From assembly GCA_024256265.1 (NCBI GenBank), contig JACGUK010000006.1, positions 124,001-188,000 on the forward strand: a stretch of DNA of 64,000 bases, read 5' to 3'. Every line of letters begins with the position of its first letter. Positions within the stretch are counted from its first letter, which is position 1. Source of the DNA: an archaeon. GTDB lineage: Archaea; Thermoproteota; Nitrososphaeria; Nitrososphaerales; JACAEJ01. Both the position numbers and the translations under genes were made by a program. A model generated the notes under the pieces. That model saw only the letters and a program-made list of their open reading frames with translations. It was not told the origin of the DNA and did not search any database. Positions 1-8,192 of the stretch are shown in pieces.

Positions 1-192
1 ATTATTTAAGCGATTTTAAGATTATCGACAAAGCAAATTACAGAGGGATTTATGGAAGAAGGTCATAAGCAAGGGAGAGCTGAAGCGCTACCTGGCTAAG
101 AGATGGAATGTCCAAACTATATTGCTAGGTAGGAAGAATAATATGTCGTCAACTAGCAGCCAATACTCCTACCCCTTTACGAATTTTCTAAA

Positions 193-1920
193 TTATAGTT
201 TCAGCACTTCCTCCAATCGAATGGATATCAGTTTCTTGCGTTCTATTAAAAACAATGGATAATTTTCTAGATCCCATAATTTTTCGGAGTCTGGAATTAA
301 ATGTACCGATAGCTTAGACTTATCCAGTGTAGATAAATAGGATCTTGGCGGTTCATTGAGTTTTGAAAGGTTTTCATCTCTGCCAAGGTAGCGTAAGTTC
401 CCAATATCCCAAATCAGCTCCTCTTCAAATCTGCCATGTAACAAACTCTTCGGGAATATATGTTCAATGTTTGGCTTATTACCTGAATAAAGTGGTTGAA
501 AATCGATCACTGCCCTCCTATGATATAATAGGTTTAGAATGAGTTTCTTGGACATCGTGGCGGACTTGCTCTTCTTGTTGAGAATGTCAAATTGTATGCC
601 AGTAGCTCTTTTCATGTCAGTTCGCACAAATTCTTCTATTTCTGATTTGGGAAAAATTTCTTTGTTCTGATTGATAAGCTCGGTGCATTTGTCGATAAGA
701 TTATCTGGATTGCCACTGAAGTGCCTATTTAGCAATGTGATGCAAAGCCAAACGAAAATGATGCGCTTTTCTTTCTCATTTATTTTGCAATCTTTAACAT
801 AAGCGTAATAGATCATCGGAATTATGGCGTTATTGCTCGGTAATGCATCCTTTGAAGCAAGAGAGTTTTCTCTTAGAAAATCAACAGTCCAGCCTACGCT
901 TGTTGTTATCTTAGGCCATTCTGCTTTGATTGCTTCGAGGTTCTTTTTGTTTTGACCCCGAAATTTGTCAGCGCTGTACTTCGCTCCGGTTCCAATAAGC
1001 GTCAAACATGTTTTTATAAGAAAATCTTTATCGAAACCGACGTCTACTTTGCTATTCATATCTTTCAAGAGGTCGGTAAATATCTGTTCAGATTCAAGCC
1101 AATCTACCTTTAGTATCGAAAATAGCAGGTCTGATTTTGAGAGAACGGTTCCACCAGAATTTGCACGAATAAAAATCTCGAGAATCCTATCTATATCAAC
1201 GTTACCGTTTTCATCCAAGGTGTCTCTAACCACATAGGCGCGAAGTACTTTGTCTTCACGAAACACCTTTCTCAGTTTGTCAATGTTTCGTTCAATCAGC
1301 TCTTTATCTTTTTCACTGGGAGGAATACCAACAGATTCAAGTTGAGAGATTGCCCTTTTACGGATAACGTAGTTCTCTTCATCTGCATATATAAGATCTC
1401 TTAACAGTAACCATGTTGGTTTATGTAATGGATTCTTTTCATCAGAAAAATAAAAAGAATACAAAATGCCATTTTCATCCGGTTTTGTGCCGCTTAGTAT
1501 ATCGAAATATATAGATTGCCCGTCATATGTTCCCAGCAAGCTAAAGTACAATGATTGAAGACGTTGTTGACCATCGAGCACTAAGTATTTTATGTCATCA
1601 CTAGGCTGCTTATCATACTCGAATTTTAGTGGTTCTTCTTTTGAATCATATGATTTAATAAAAAATCTTCTAACAAGTCTACATTTTGTATTCCACACCA
1701 GCATTTCCCCAATAGGGTATCCACGCATTATTGAATCGAGTAATAGACGAATCTGGTCTTTCTTCCAAACGAATGGTCTCTGCATATGGGGAAGGGCAAA
1801 TACTCTCTGATCAATTTTACTGACCCATTCATAGATCGGGGCGTCAATACGATCTTGGAGGGATGGAATATATATCAAATCTTTAATTCTTACTCTCCTA
1901 AGCTTTTTAAACTTTAGCAA
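193..1920 (-). CDS. GmrSD-like DUF262/DUF1524 restriction protein
   Basis: This 575-residue protein combines an N-terminal DUF262 (ParB-like nucleotide-hydrolysing) domain with a C-terminal DUF1524-type HNH nuclease. The DUF262 part shows QRPFVW near residue 48 and DGQQR at 116-120. The nuclease part shows EHIFPKS at about 486-492, followed by a GNLRYL...EN..K stretch typical of the HNH fold. Characterised family members (GmrSD, the type IV modification-dependent enzymes) cut foreign DNA carrying modified bases; specificity here is unknown. The start is TTG, with no clear ribosome binding site and no close in-frame ATG. It has no visible methylase partner, which fits a stand-alone type IV enzyme. 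It opens an accessory region. Family assignment is firm; function is inferred. Confidence 0.85.
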   Translation of the reverse strand: MLKFKKLRRVRIKDLIYIPSLQDRIDAPIYEWVSKIDQRVFALPHMQRPFVWKKDQIRLLLDSIMRGYPIGEMLVWNTKCRLVRRFFIKSYDSKEEPLKFEYDKQPSDDIKYLVLDGQQRLQSLYFSLLGTYDGQSIYFDILSGTKPDENGILYSFYFSDEKNPLHKPTWLLLRDLIYADEENYVIRKRAISQLESVGIPPSEKDKELIERNIDKLRKVFREDKVLRAYVVRDTLDENGNVDIDRILEIFIRANSGGTVLSKSDLLFSILKVDWLESEQIFTDLLKDMNSKVDVGFDKDFLIKTCLTLIGTGAKYSADKFRGQNKKNLEAIKAEWPKITTSVGWTVDFLRENSLASKDALPSNNAIIPMIYYAYVKDCKINEKEKRIIFVWLCITLLNRHFSGNPDNLIDKCTELINQNKEIFPKSEIEEFVRTDMKRATGIQFDILNKKSKSATMSKKLILNLLYHRRAVIDFQPLYSGNKPNIEHIFPKSLLHGRFEEELIWDIGNLRYLGRDENLSKLNEPPRSYLSTLDKSKLSVHLIPDSEKLWDLENYPLFLIERKKLISIRLEEVLKL

Positions 1921-2029
1921 AAGTTACAAAAGAACGCAGAAAATCCCCTTTTTGCATACCTTCATCATGGATTTCTTCGCAGAGCAATCTGACTTTAGAG
2001 TATTGAACTAGAAATATAATGATGATTAT

Positions 2030-2317
2030 TTAAGCAGTTTCAGATTCTTTGATAGTGAAGACAAACCTTGCACCAGAGAACTCCTCTGTGCCGATACGCT
2101 CCCATTTAATATCATAAGTTTTCGTAATTTGCTTTCCTATGATCTTTATCTTCAAAGGAAGTTGAGCGAATAATTCCTCAACTTTCTGAGGGTCTTTAGT
2201 CATGAGTAGACTTCGGCGTCTCTTCATTAAGTATTTAACTGCAACATTTTTATGCTCATGTCCTTCAACAGTTATTTTCTCTCTCCCATCATCTATGATG
2301 AAATTTCTTTTAGTCAT
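2030..2317 (-). CDS. hypothetical protein, 95 aa
   Basis: I do not recognise this family. The product is a soluble, charged protein (95 residues) with an ATG start, a basic middle (KRRRS at about 32-36) and alternating hydrophobic residues that suggest a beta-rich fold near the end (TYDIKW, ARFVFTI). There is no signal peptide, membrane segment or cysteine motif. It lies downstream of and parallel to nothing obvious, between the restriction protein and a secreted protease on the opposite strand. Coding potential is supported mainly by uninterrupted length and plausible composition. Confidence 0.5.
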   Translation of the reverse strand: MTKRNFIIDDGREKITVEGHEHKNVAVKYLMKRRRSLLMTKDPQKVEELFAQLPLKIKIIGKQITKTYDIKWERIGTEEFSGARFVFTIKESETA

Positions 2318-2567
2318 CTAATCACATCTTAGGTTCTAAAGCTATTTTATCAAGGCTTCTTGTTAAAGTTTATCTTACCTTGATTCTACAAGCTCTTCAG
2401 CAAACTCTACTATATCTTTATGATCGTCTCTTGTCGAAAATCCCTAACACTTCTTTGAAATATTATGGCATCAGTTGCATTATGAATTATGATGATCTTA
2501 GTAAAAGATACTTGAGCAAAACTTTTAAGTCAAAGACTGGTTATAAATATTTAAGGAGTAGACAGGA

Positions 2568-3263
2568 ATGAAAAGAATCCAGAGTTTAGCATTATTGGCT
2601 ATAATGTTGATAGCATTCGCTTCAATGCTACCTTTGCTTGCATCAGCAAAAGAAGAACCTGTTTATCTGATGGTTGTTGAGTGGGGTGGGCGTCAGAAAG
2701 TAATAGTCAATGATATACCGCCAGAAGACGATTCCATGACTAACTCCGACTATAGGCTTTTACCTTTTCATTGGTACACCACGGCGAAATATTGGATAAA
2801 CACAAGCAACAAATATGGATTCTCTTCGTCTGCTGTAGTAGCAACTATCACAGCGTCTGCGGAGACGTGGGATAGCGAAACCAGTGCATTCGTATTTTCA
2901 TATCAAGGCACTACCAGAAGGAGCGCTGGAATACGAGACAATTACAATGTTGTGGCGTGGGGTTTATACTACAATTCTCGGGCAATTGCTGTTACATACA
3001 TTTGGTACAGAGGCTCACAGATTCTTGAAACTGACACAAGAATGAACACATACTATAAGTGGAGTCTCTCAGGTGTAGCAGGCAAGATGGATGTCCAAAA
3101 CATAATGACACATGAGTTTGGCCACTGGGTTGGCTTAAATGATTTATACTCTGATGCTGACTACTGGCTAACAATGTACGGCTACTCAGGCTATGGAGAA
3201 ACTTATAAACAAACATTAGGATTAGGCGACATCCTTGGACTAGAAGCATGGTACAGACCATAA
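2568..3263 (+). CDS. secreted zinc metalloprotease, matrixin-like
   Basis: A 231-residue exported protease. Residues 1-27 are a classical signal peptide (KR at the start, a long hydrophobic core, cleavage probably after ALLAS-A). The zinc motif HEFGHWVGLND lies at 182-192 and matches HExxHxxGxxH/D of metzincins, where the third ligand is Asp as in some archaeal and bacterial matrixin relatives. A possible Met-turn (LTMYG) follows at about residue 201. It probably acts outside the cell on unknown substrates. The ATG start has AAGGAG about 12 bases upstream and an AT-rich TATA-like stretch before that. No inhibitor or partner gene is adjacent. Confidence 0.8.
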   Translation: MKRIQSLALLAIMLIAFASMLPLLASAKEEPVYLMVVEWGGRQKVIVNDIPPEDDSMTNSDYRLLPFHWYTTAKYWINTSNKYGFSSSAVVATITASAETWDSETSAFVFSYQGTTRRSAGIRDNYNVVAWGLYYNSRAIAVTYIWYRGSQILETDTRMNTYYKWSLSGVAGKMDVQNIMTHEFGHWVGLNDLYSDADYWLTMYGYSGYGETYKQTLGLGDILGLEAWYRP

Positions 3264-3287
3264 CCAAAATGTTTAATCCTTACACAT

Positions 3288-3431
3288 TCAATAAATCTTG
3301 TGAGTGCCAACGTCAAGGAATACTATGGTCTTATCCTTAAAGCGCACTCTGTATAGTATTCTTATCTTCCTTCCTATTTCGTATGAGTAAAAGCTAAATA
3401 GTAAAGTTCCTAAAATTAACTTGAAAAGCAT
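3288..3431 (-). pseudogene. RelE/YafQ-like toxin, C-terminal remnant
   Basis: A 47-codon frame on the minus strand encodes a C-terminal half that reads RILYRVRFKDKTIVFLDVG followed by THKIY and a stop. This pattern (YRVRF, then a hydrophobic strand, then VGTH.IY) is typical of the last two beta-strands of RelE/YafQ-family mRNA interferases. The first residues (MLFKLILGTLLF) do not resemble the family, and an in-frame stop lies just upstream of the ATG, so the N-terminal half appears lost. No antitoxin sits next to it. It is best read as a decayed toxin gene. Confidence 0.5.
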
Positions 3432-3554
3432 GATAAGAGATAGTCAATTTGTTTACTGTACATGCCCGTTGTTAATTGCCAATGAATACCTCTGCGAAAT
3501 ACTTACATATAGCGTCATTCCGCTAAGATAACCCTAACTGGGGTTTGTTGGGAT

Positions 3555-4472
3555 ATGTTCGCTAGTTCCCCATTTGGAGGAGGTTTTTCGGACCACGGCT
3601 CAATTACCAATTTTCTTGTTTTAGGTCTTGAACCCGAAGAGGAACGTATTAGAACCAAGATTGCTGGCGTTCCTGTGATCAAGACCTTTCGTCGTCTGTT
3701 TAGGAAAGAAGGGGCCTTAAACTTTCAGAGCTACTTCCTGACCCAAACAAGAACAATATTAGATAGCTTAGGCTCTCTATCTAACTGGTTTAACGTTGAG
3801 GAATACCTTCAAGAGCGATGGAAGTTATTCAATGAGTATCTCGAACACGATAAGGAGCTAGGACGTTATGTCTACCAGCTCACAGACAAACCCGACTTAA
3901 CCGAGGAACGCACTCGCACCACGTATCGGGAAGCTATCAATTTACTTTATCAACGGTTTAAAGACCACCTCCGAAATTGGTGTACAATAGATGCACGTGA
4001 ATTCCTTCGCTCTAATTTACCTTTTATGCTTTACACAAATTACTACAGAAGTCGCCTTTCTCAACTTTTGGTGTTAGAAGTCCTAGCAAAGAGATCTGTA
4101 AAGCTAGAGACGCGAATGAATATCGCACGTAACTTTCTGATGCTACAAAGGTATGTAAAAGAATTCAAAGAAGAAATGCAACCTCTCGTAACTTTAAGTA
4201 CAGCACTCCAAGATTCTAAAGAGCGATTTGAACTGTTCATCAAAATTTCTAACGCTAAAAGCATGGTACAAGTTTTCGAAGACATCCCGCTTCGACTGGA
4301 ATCTATGGATGAAAATAAATATCGATTGCTATATGATGAGTTTGAGAGAAATCTGCTTAATCTCCATAAACTTCTACCGGCTTATGGAGCACACATTACA
4401 TCCCCATTTGAAGTCGACAAGTCAACTTTGCAATTTGGAACTGATTTGGCTCAAGTAGTAGTGCAACTTTAG
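3555..4472 (+). CDS. unknown helical protein paired with a PIN protein
   Basis: The 305-residue product is unrecognised: predicted mostly alpha-helical, acidic and basic residues mixed, no membrane segments, one glycine-rich N-terminal patch (FGGGF). The ATG start is weakly supported; a strong GGAGGAGGT lies inside the frame at about 3582, but no usable in-frame start codon follows it closely. The gene ends one base before the GTG start of the next gene, so the two form a tight operon. Arginine is often coded by CGN, whereas core genes here use almost only AGA/AGG, which suggests recent transfer. The pairing with a PIN-domain protein hints at a toxin-antitoxin or defence unit, but this is inference. 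Confidence 0.6.
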   Translation: MFASSPFGGGFSDHGSITNFLVLGLEPEEERIRTKIAGVPVIKTFRRLFRKEGALNFQSYFLTQTRTILDSLGSLSNWFNVEEYLQERWKLFNEYLEHDKELGRYVYQLTDKPDLTEERTRTTYREAINLLYQRFKDHLRNWCTIDAREFLRSNLPFMLYTNYYRSRLSQLLVLEVLAKRSVKLETRMNIARNFLMLQRYVKEFKEEMQPLVTLSTALQDSKERFELFIKISNAKSMVQVFEDIPLRLESMDENKYRLLYDEFERNLLNLHKLLPAYGAHITSPFEVDKSTLQFGTDLAQVVVQL

Positions 4473-4473
4473 C

Positions 4474-5291
4474 GTGCCAGTCTTGTCCGCCAGTACTTTC
4501 GGGTGCTTCTTTCTCGATTCATCCGTAATCCTTACGGAAGCGTTCGAAAACCTTGAATATATCAACCGAGTCCAACATTTTCTTGCGAATTTAACACAAA
4601 AACCTGTACAAACCTTCATTGGCTCTCGAGTAGAGGCTGAATGTAAGAAGAAAGTTGAGATAGTAACAAACTTCATTGGTGAAACATTTCGGGAATTGAT
4701 GGAATTTATAGCTAATGAAAAAATCGGGTCAAGTTCTGCTCAATTGGTAACGATTGAAGTTGATGACCTAAAGCTTATCCAAAAATACTTTCGCTCTAAA
4801 GTTGCCGCCTTACCAACAAGAAAGCAACAACCATATTCTACCGAGAGGAACTCTTAGGTAAAATTGAAACTTTTGTAGTTAGACGCATCGAAGGAAGGTT
4901 AAAAAAAGACAAAACGATGGATTTCTTCTCATTCTTGACCGATGTGGTAGCTGATGTGAACATACTTATGGGAAATATCCAATTGCGGTTCGATCAACGA
5001 TGTCAACAATCGTCCTTAGTTTCTATGCTAGTTGATGATATGCTACTTAAGAAGCTCACTTCTACCCTACCTGCTGTAAAGTCTGAGGACTTGGAAAATG
5101 TTTGTGAAGTGGCTGCGTTTCAGCAAGCAAATGATAGATGGTCTATATTCATAGCGCTTGATTATAAAGACATCATAGACAATGCTAGAAAGATTTATGA
5201 GATATCCAAAATTCATTGTGCAGATCCGCTATACTCCTTTACGACCCTTGAAGAATTAGAGACGCTAGGGAGACGACCATCCCAAGTTTAA
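4474..5291 (+). pseudogene. PIN-domain protein interrupted by a frameshift
   Basis: Two reading frames join to one protein of about 272 residues. The first (GTG at 4474) carries FLDSSVIL, the N-terminal strand and first acidic residue of a PIN nuclease. It runs to a stop at 4855-4857. The second frame is open from about 4796 through YREELLGKIETFVV and continues to 5291, including NDRWSIFIALDYKDIIDN and CADPLYSF, the usual PIN C-terminal strands. A single missing base near 4800-4830 (AAC AAG AAA region) restores the full protein. Either the gene is broken or the assembly has an error. It is translationally coupled to the upstream helical protein. It is likely an RNA nuclease when intact. Confidence 0.6.
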
Positions 5292-5405
5292 TAATTAAGA
5301 TAGTGTTAGTTTTACTTCATCAACACGCCTTTGGAATTCAAGGCTAAGTTGCTTGTAAGAAATTCGGAAGGTATAAGTGCGTTCAGATACCCAAGGCAAT
5401 GCATA

Positions 5406-5645
5406 TCAGTCTGGGGAGTGAAGGTCTTCTAACAATTCTTCGGCAGTCTTGAAGCGCTTTACACGATGTTCTTTTATATCTCTCTCACTTTGTTCAATTC
5501 TTTTCTGAGCTTCCTTATCGATTATAAGATCGATCTGGCTCATGATCTCATCTCTTGATAATCCTTCTTTGACAGCCTCCTCCATAAACTCTATGATCTC
5601 CCTCATAATCTTCCTATCTATCACTATCTCTTCAGCCTTGGTCAT
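5406..5645 (-). CDS. RelB-like antitoxin, orphan
   Basis: A 79-residue acidic/basic helical protein ending in RFKTAEELLEDLHS, the C-terminal toxin-binding signature common in archaeal RelB/Phd-type antitoxins. The N-terminal part is a long amphipathic helix rather than a recognisable ribbon-helix-helix. The start is ATG. No RelE, VapC or HicA frame follows it on the minus strand; the frameshifted PIN gene lies convergently downstream. It may be an orphan left after toxin loss, like the RelE remnant 2 kb away. Confidence 0.55.
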   Translation of the reverse strand: MTKAEEIVIDRKIMREIIEFMEEAVKEGLSRDEIMSQIDLIIDKEAQKRIEQSERDIKEHRVKRFKTAEELLEDLHSPD

Positions 5646-5700
5646 TATATTTAGTTAAAGAACATTATGTAGTTAAGGGTTGCTCGATGATCAAAAATAA

Positions 5701-7875
5701 TCATTTAGGCTCATACTTTGCTTTAGACAGTTCTCTTATCCTTCTTGCCAATTTATCACCTATCCCTTTTACCTTCTTCAATTCATCTTCATCGCTTGTA
5801 AATACCTTCTCAACAGTACCAAGCTCTTTTAACAATCTATCAGCCAAGATTGCATCGATACTAGGTATTCCAGATAATATGTAGCGCTGAACTTCATCTA
5901 TGCTAGCTGGCTTCTTGCCCTCTCTAACCCTAACTTCTTTCTTTATCTCCATCTGTTCACGGCGAGCTATATGATAAATAATCTTTGAGGCTTCTTCTTC
6001 ATTATGAGATATAATTATTGGGACTTGAAAGTCAGATATTATGCTGGCTAAAGCACCAAAGAAGGCACTCTCTCCTATACCAATGGCATCTTTTAACTCT
6101 CCTTGCAATATCATGATTGGTCTTCTGTAAGCATCCTTCATGGCTATTATTTGTTTAAAGAGCCTACCATCTATAACTGATCTTATGAAGTCCTCTACAG
6201 TCTTCCTCTCAACTGCTACATCATCAGATAAGATAAAATCCCCAACATCAAGGCTCTTAACCTCTACTCTTGCTCCTAAATTTCTAAGATTCTCAATTAT
6301 GTTTATAGTTTCACGATTGTCAGCAAATATTAAAGGTGCTTCTTTTTGCTCTATCACATAATTATCCAAAGGCCCCTTCTTCTTAACCTCTACTTTTTTT
6401 ATGACTTCTTTTGTCTCCTTAAGCCTTTTTTTGCTTACCCAATAGTATGCCTCATCTTTTGTCCCTTTTGTCATCAATATGATAACTTTACCAGGAGATC
6501 TTCGACCAGTTCTTCCCCTCCTTTGTATGAACCTAATGGCACTTGGAACATTATCGTAGAATACTACGTAATTACAGTCAGATACATCTAATCCCTCTTC
6601 TCCTACTTGAGTTGCCACAAGAATTTTGAATACTCCTCTCCTCAATTCATCAAGAGCCTTGACTTGCTCATCTTGTGATTGCCCTGTTTTACCACTTTTC
6701 CCTATTAATTGCCCTACCTTGAATCCTTTTGATAAGAGTTTATTATGAATATTCTCTACAGAATCTCTATAACTAGCGAAGATTATAGCCTTCTCATCAT
6801 CCTTTAATGAACTCATGATCTTTTCTAGCTCTTGAATCTTAGGATGCTCTATTCCTATCTCTAAAGCCCCTTTTGCAGCTTCATAGGCTTCCTTTACATT
6901 ACTATCTCTCATTAAATCTTTTATGCCTATTCCTCTACTCTTTATGAACAGTCTCTCAATGAATTTTACAAAGGATGATAAGCTCTGAGTCTCTAAAAGG
7001 TTCATGGCATGAGCCAATCTTATAGATGAAAGCAAAGATGATCTAATCTCTGATATGTTACTCCTCTCAGCCTTCCCTCTTAATTCAAGAAGGGTCTTTA
7101 GGCTTACGAACTTTTCATCTTTAATTTTTAGCAAATTGGCATCTTCTAATTTCTTCAGCCTGATAGATAGAGCCTCTCTCAAAGCTCTTCTTATTTCGAT
7201 AATTATAGGAGGAAGGTTAAGCCTTATCCACTTCACATCAGTCTTATAGACATAATCTTTAACATCTTCACTCTTTTCATCTCTTGCCTCTATATTAATT
7301 AGATTAAGATGGCTCATTATCTCATTTAACTTATCTTTATCAGATGGAGGAGATGCTGTAAGACCTATTATTCTGCAATCAAGGTTATCTTTAAAAAATT
7401 TTTTACCAATAATACAGTAAGGATGGCCTCCAATTGCTCTATGGGCTTCATCAAAGATTAAAAGAGAGAAATCCTCAGGTCTTATAATCTCATGATTAAG
7501 ATCGTTTCTAAATATTTGAGGAGTAGAAGATATTATTTTCTTCTCCCATTTTTCTTTTCTCGATTTAAGATTATCTTCACCAGTTATTGCTACTATGCTA
7601 TTCTCTTCAACATTAAGATGCTTTATCAGAAAATCGTTATGCTGATGAACTAAGACTCTTGTAGGAGCAAGGATTAGACACTTTTTATCTGGAAAGAGCT
7701 TTAGATGCTCTGCTATTGTTAAAGATGCTATAACTGTTTTGCCTAGGCCAGTAGGGATGATTATCAAAATGTTCTTTTTTAAACATTCAGAGGCTAAATC
7801 CATCTGATACTTCCTTAACTCTATAGTATTCGGCTTTATGAGCTGATGAACTATGAAGCCTTGCTCTCTATCCAT
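5701..7875 (-). CDS. hef: Hef helicase-nuclease (FANCM/XPF type)
   Basis: A full-length (724 aa) archaeal Hef, which processes stalled replication forks and branched DNA, probably with PCNA. The SF2 helicase half shows PTGLGKT at 41-47, DEAH at 142-145, TAS (173-175) and QRRGRTGR at 451-458, with the FANCM-type helical insertion in between. The nuclease half is XPF-like: GD at 545-546, ERK at 556-558 and D562 (the GDxnERKxxxD motif). Tandem helix-hairpin-helix elements at the C-terminus (about 665-715, with GIPSIDAILA and VKGIGDKLARRI) bind DNA. All catalytic residues appear intact. ATG start. It is transcribed alone, away from the neighbouring secreted-protein gene. Confidence 0.95.
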   Translation of the reverse strand: MDREQGFIVHQLIKPNTIELRKYQMDLASECLKKNILIIIPTGLGKTVIASLTIAEHLKLFPDKKCLILAPTRVLVHQHNDFLIKHLNVEENSIVAITGEDNLKSRKEKWEKKIISSTPQIFRNDLNHEIIRPEDFSLLIFDEAHRAIGGHPYCIIGKKFFKDNLDCRIIGLTASPPSDKDKLNEIMSHLNLINIEARDEKSEDVKDYVYKTDVKWIRLNLPPIIIEIRRALREALSIRLKKLEDANLLKIKDEKFVSLKTLLELRGKAERSNISEIRSSLLSSIRLAHAMNLLETQSLSSFVKFIERLFIKSRGIGIKDLMRDSNVKEAYEAAKGALEIGIEHPKIQELEKIMSSLKDDEKAIIFASYRDSVENIHNKLLSKGFKVGQLIGKSGKTGQSQDEQVKALDELRRGVFKILVATQVGEEGLDVSDCNYVVFYDNVPSAIRFIQRRGRTGRRSPGKVIILMTKGTKDEAYYWVSKKRLKETKEVIKKVEVKKKGPLDNYVIEQKEAPLIFADNRETINIIENLRNLGARVEVKSLDVGDFILSDDVAVERKTVEDFIRSVIDGRLFKQIIAMKDAYRRPIMILQGELKDAIGIGESAFFGALASIISDFQVPIIISHNEEEASKIIYHIARREQMEIKKEVRVREGKKPASIDEVQRYILSGIPSIDAILADRLLKELGTVEKVFTSDEDELKKVKGIGDKLARRIRELSKAKYEPK

Positions 7876-8192
7876 ACTAAGACATTATCTTTAGAGCCAT
7901 GTAACTCATAACTCTTTTGAATTGATTTTATGAGAGAGTGAAGTTAAGTAATGACTGTTCTAATCCCTTCTGAAATATATGAGAGAATATTTGATGCTCT
8001 CATTGTGGATGACTATCTAATGAAAAGGAGTTTATGAAAAATGGTAAGAGTCTCTTGCAATAAACTAACCGACAATGACTTTGCTATAAATTATTGTTAT
8101 TCATTTATTATAACTTATAATTTTTTCATCCTAGAATATTTCCAATAAGACAAGCTTTATAAGTACACTTAGATAATTCATGCCGAAATAAA
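7876..8192. other. 317-base divergent intergenic region
   Basis: This AT-rich stretch separates hef (minus) from the beta-helix gene (plus). Besides the promoter at its right end it contains only a 28-codon plus-strand frame (7951-8037) that I cannot assign. No RNA gene or long repeat was seen. Confidence 0.5.
8155..8164 (+). promoter_or_regulatory. TATA box of the beta-helix gene
   Basis: CTTTATAAGT fits the archaeal TATA-box consensus and lies 29 bases before the ATG at 8193. Transcription would start within a few bases of the start codon, so the mRNA is probably leaderless or nearly so. Confidence 0.5.

Noticed and set aside
1..192. Open plus-strand frame reading KRYLAKRWNVQTILL
   Set aside because: No start in the window and it runs on antisense to the restriction gene; I could not assign it to any family.
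2380..2571. 63-codon plus-strand frame before the protease gene
   Set aside because: It runs through the AT-rich promoter region, has unusual composition and overlaps the next start; more likely non-coding.
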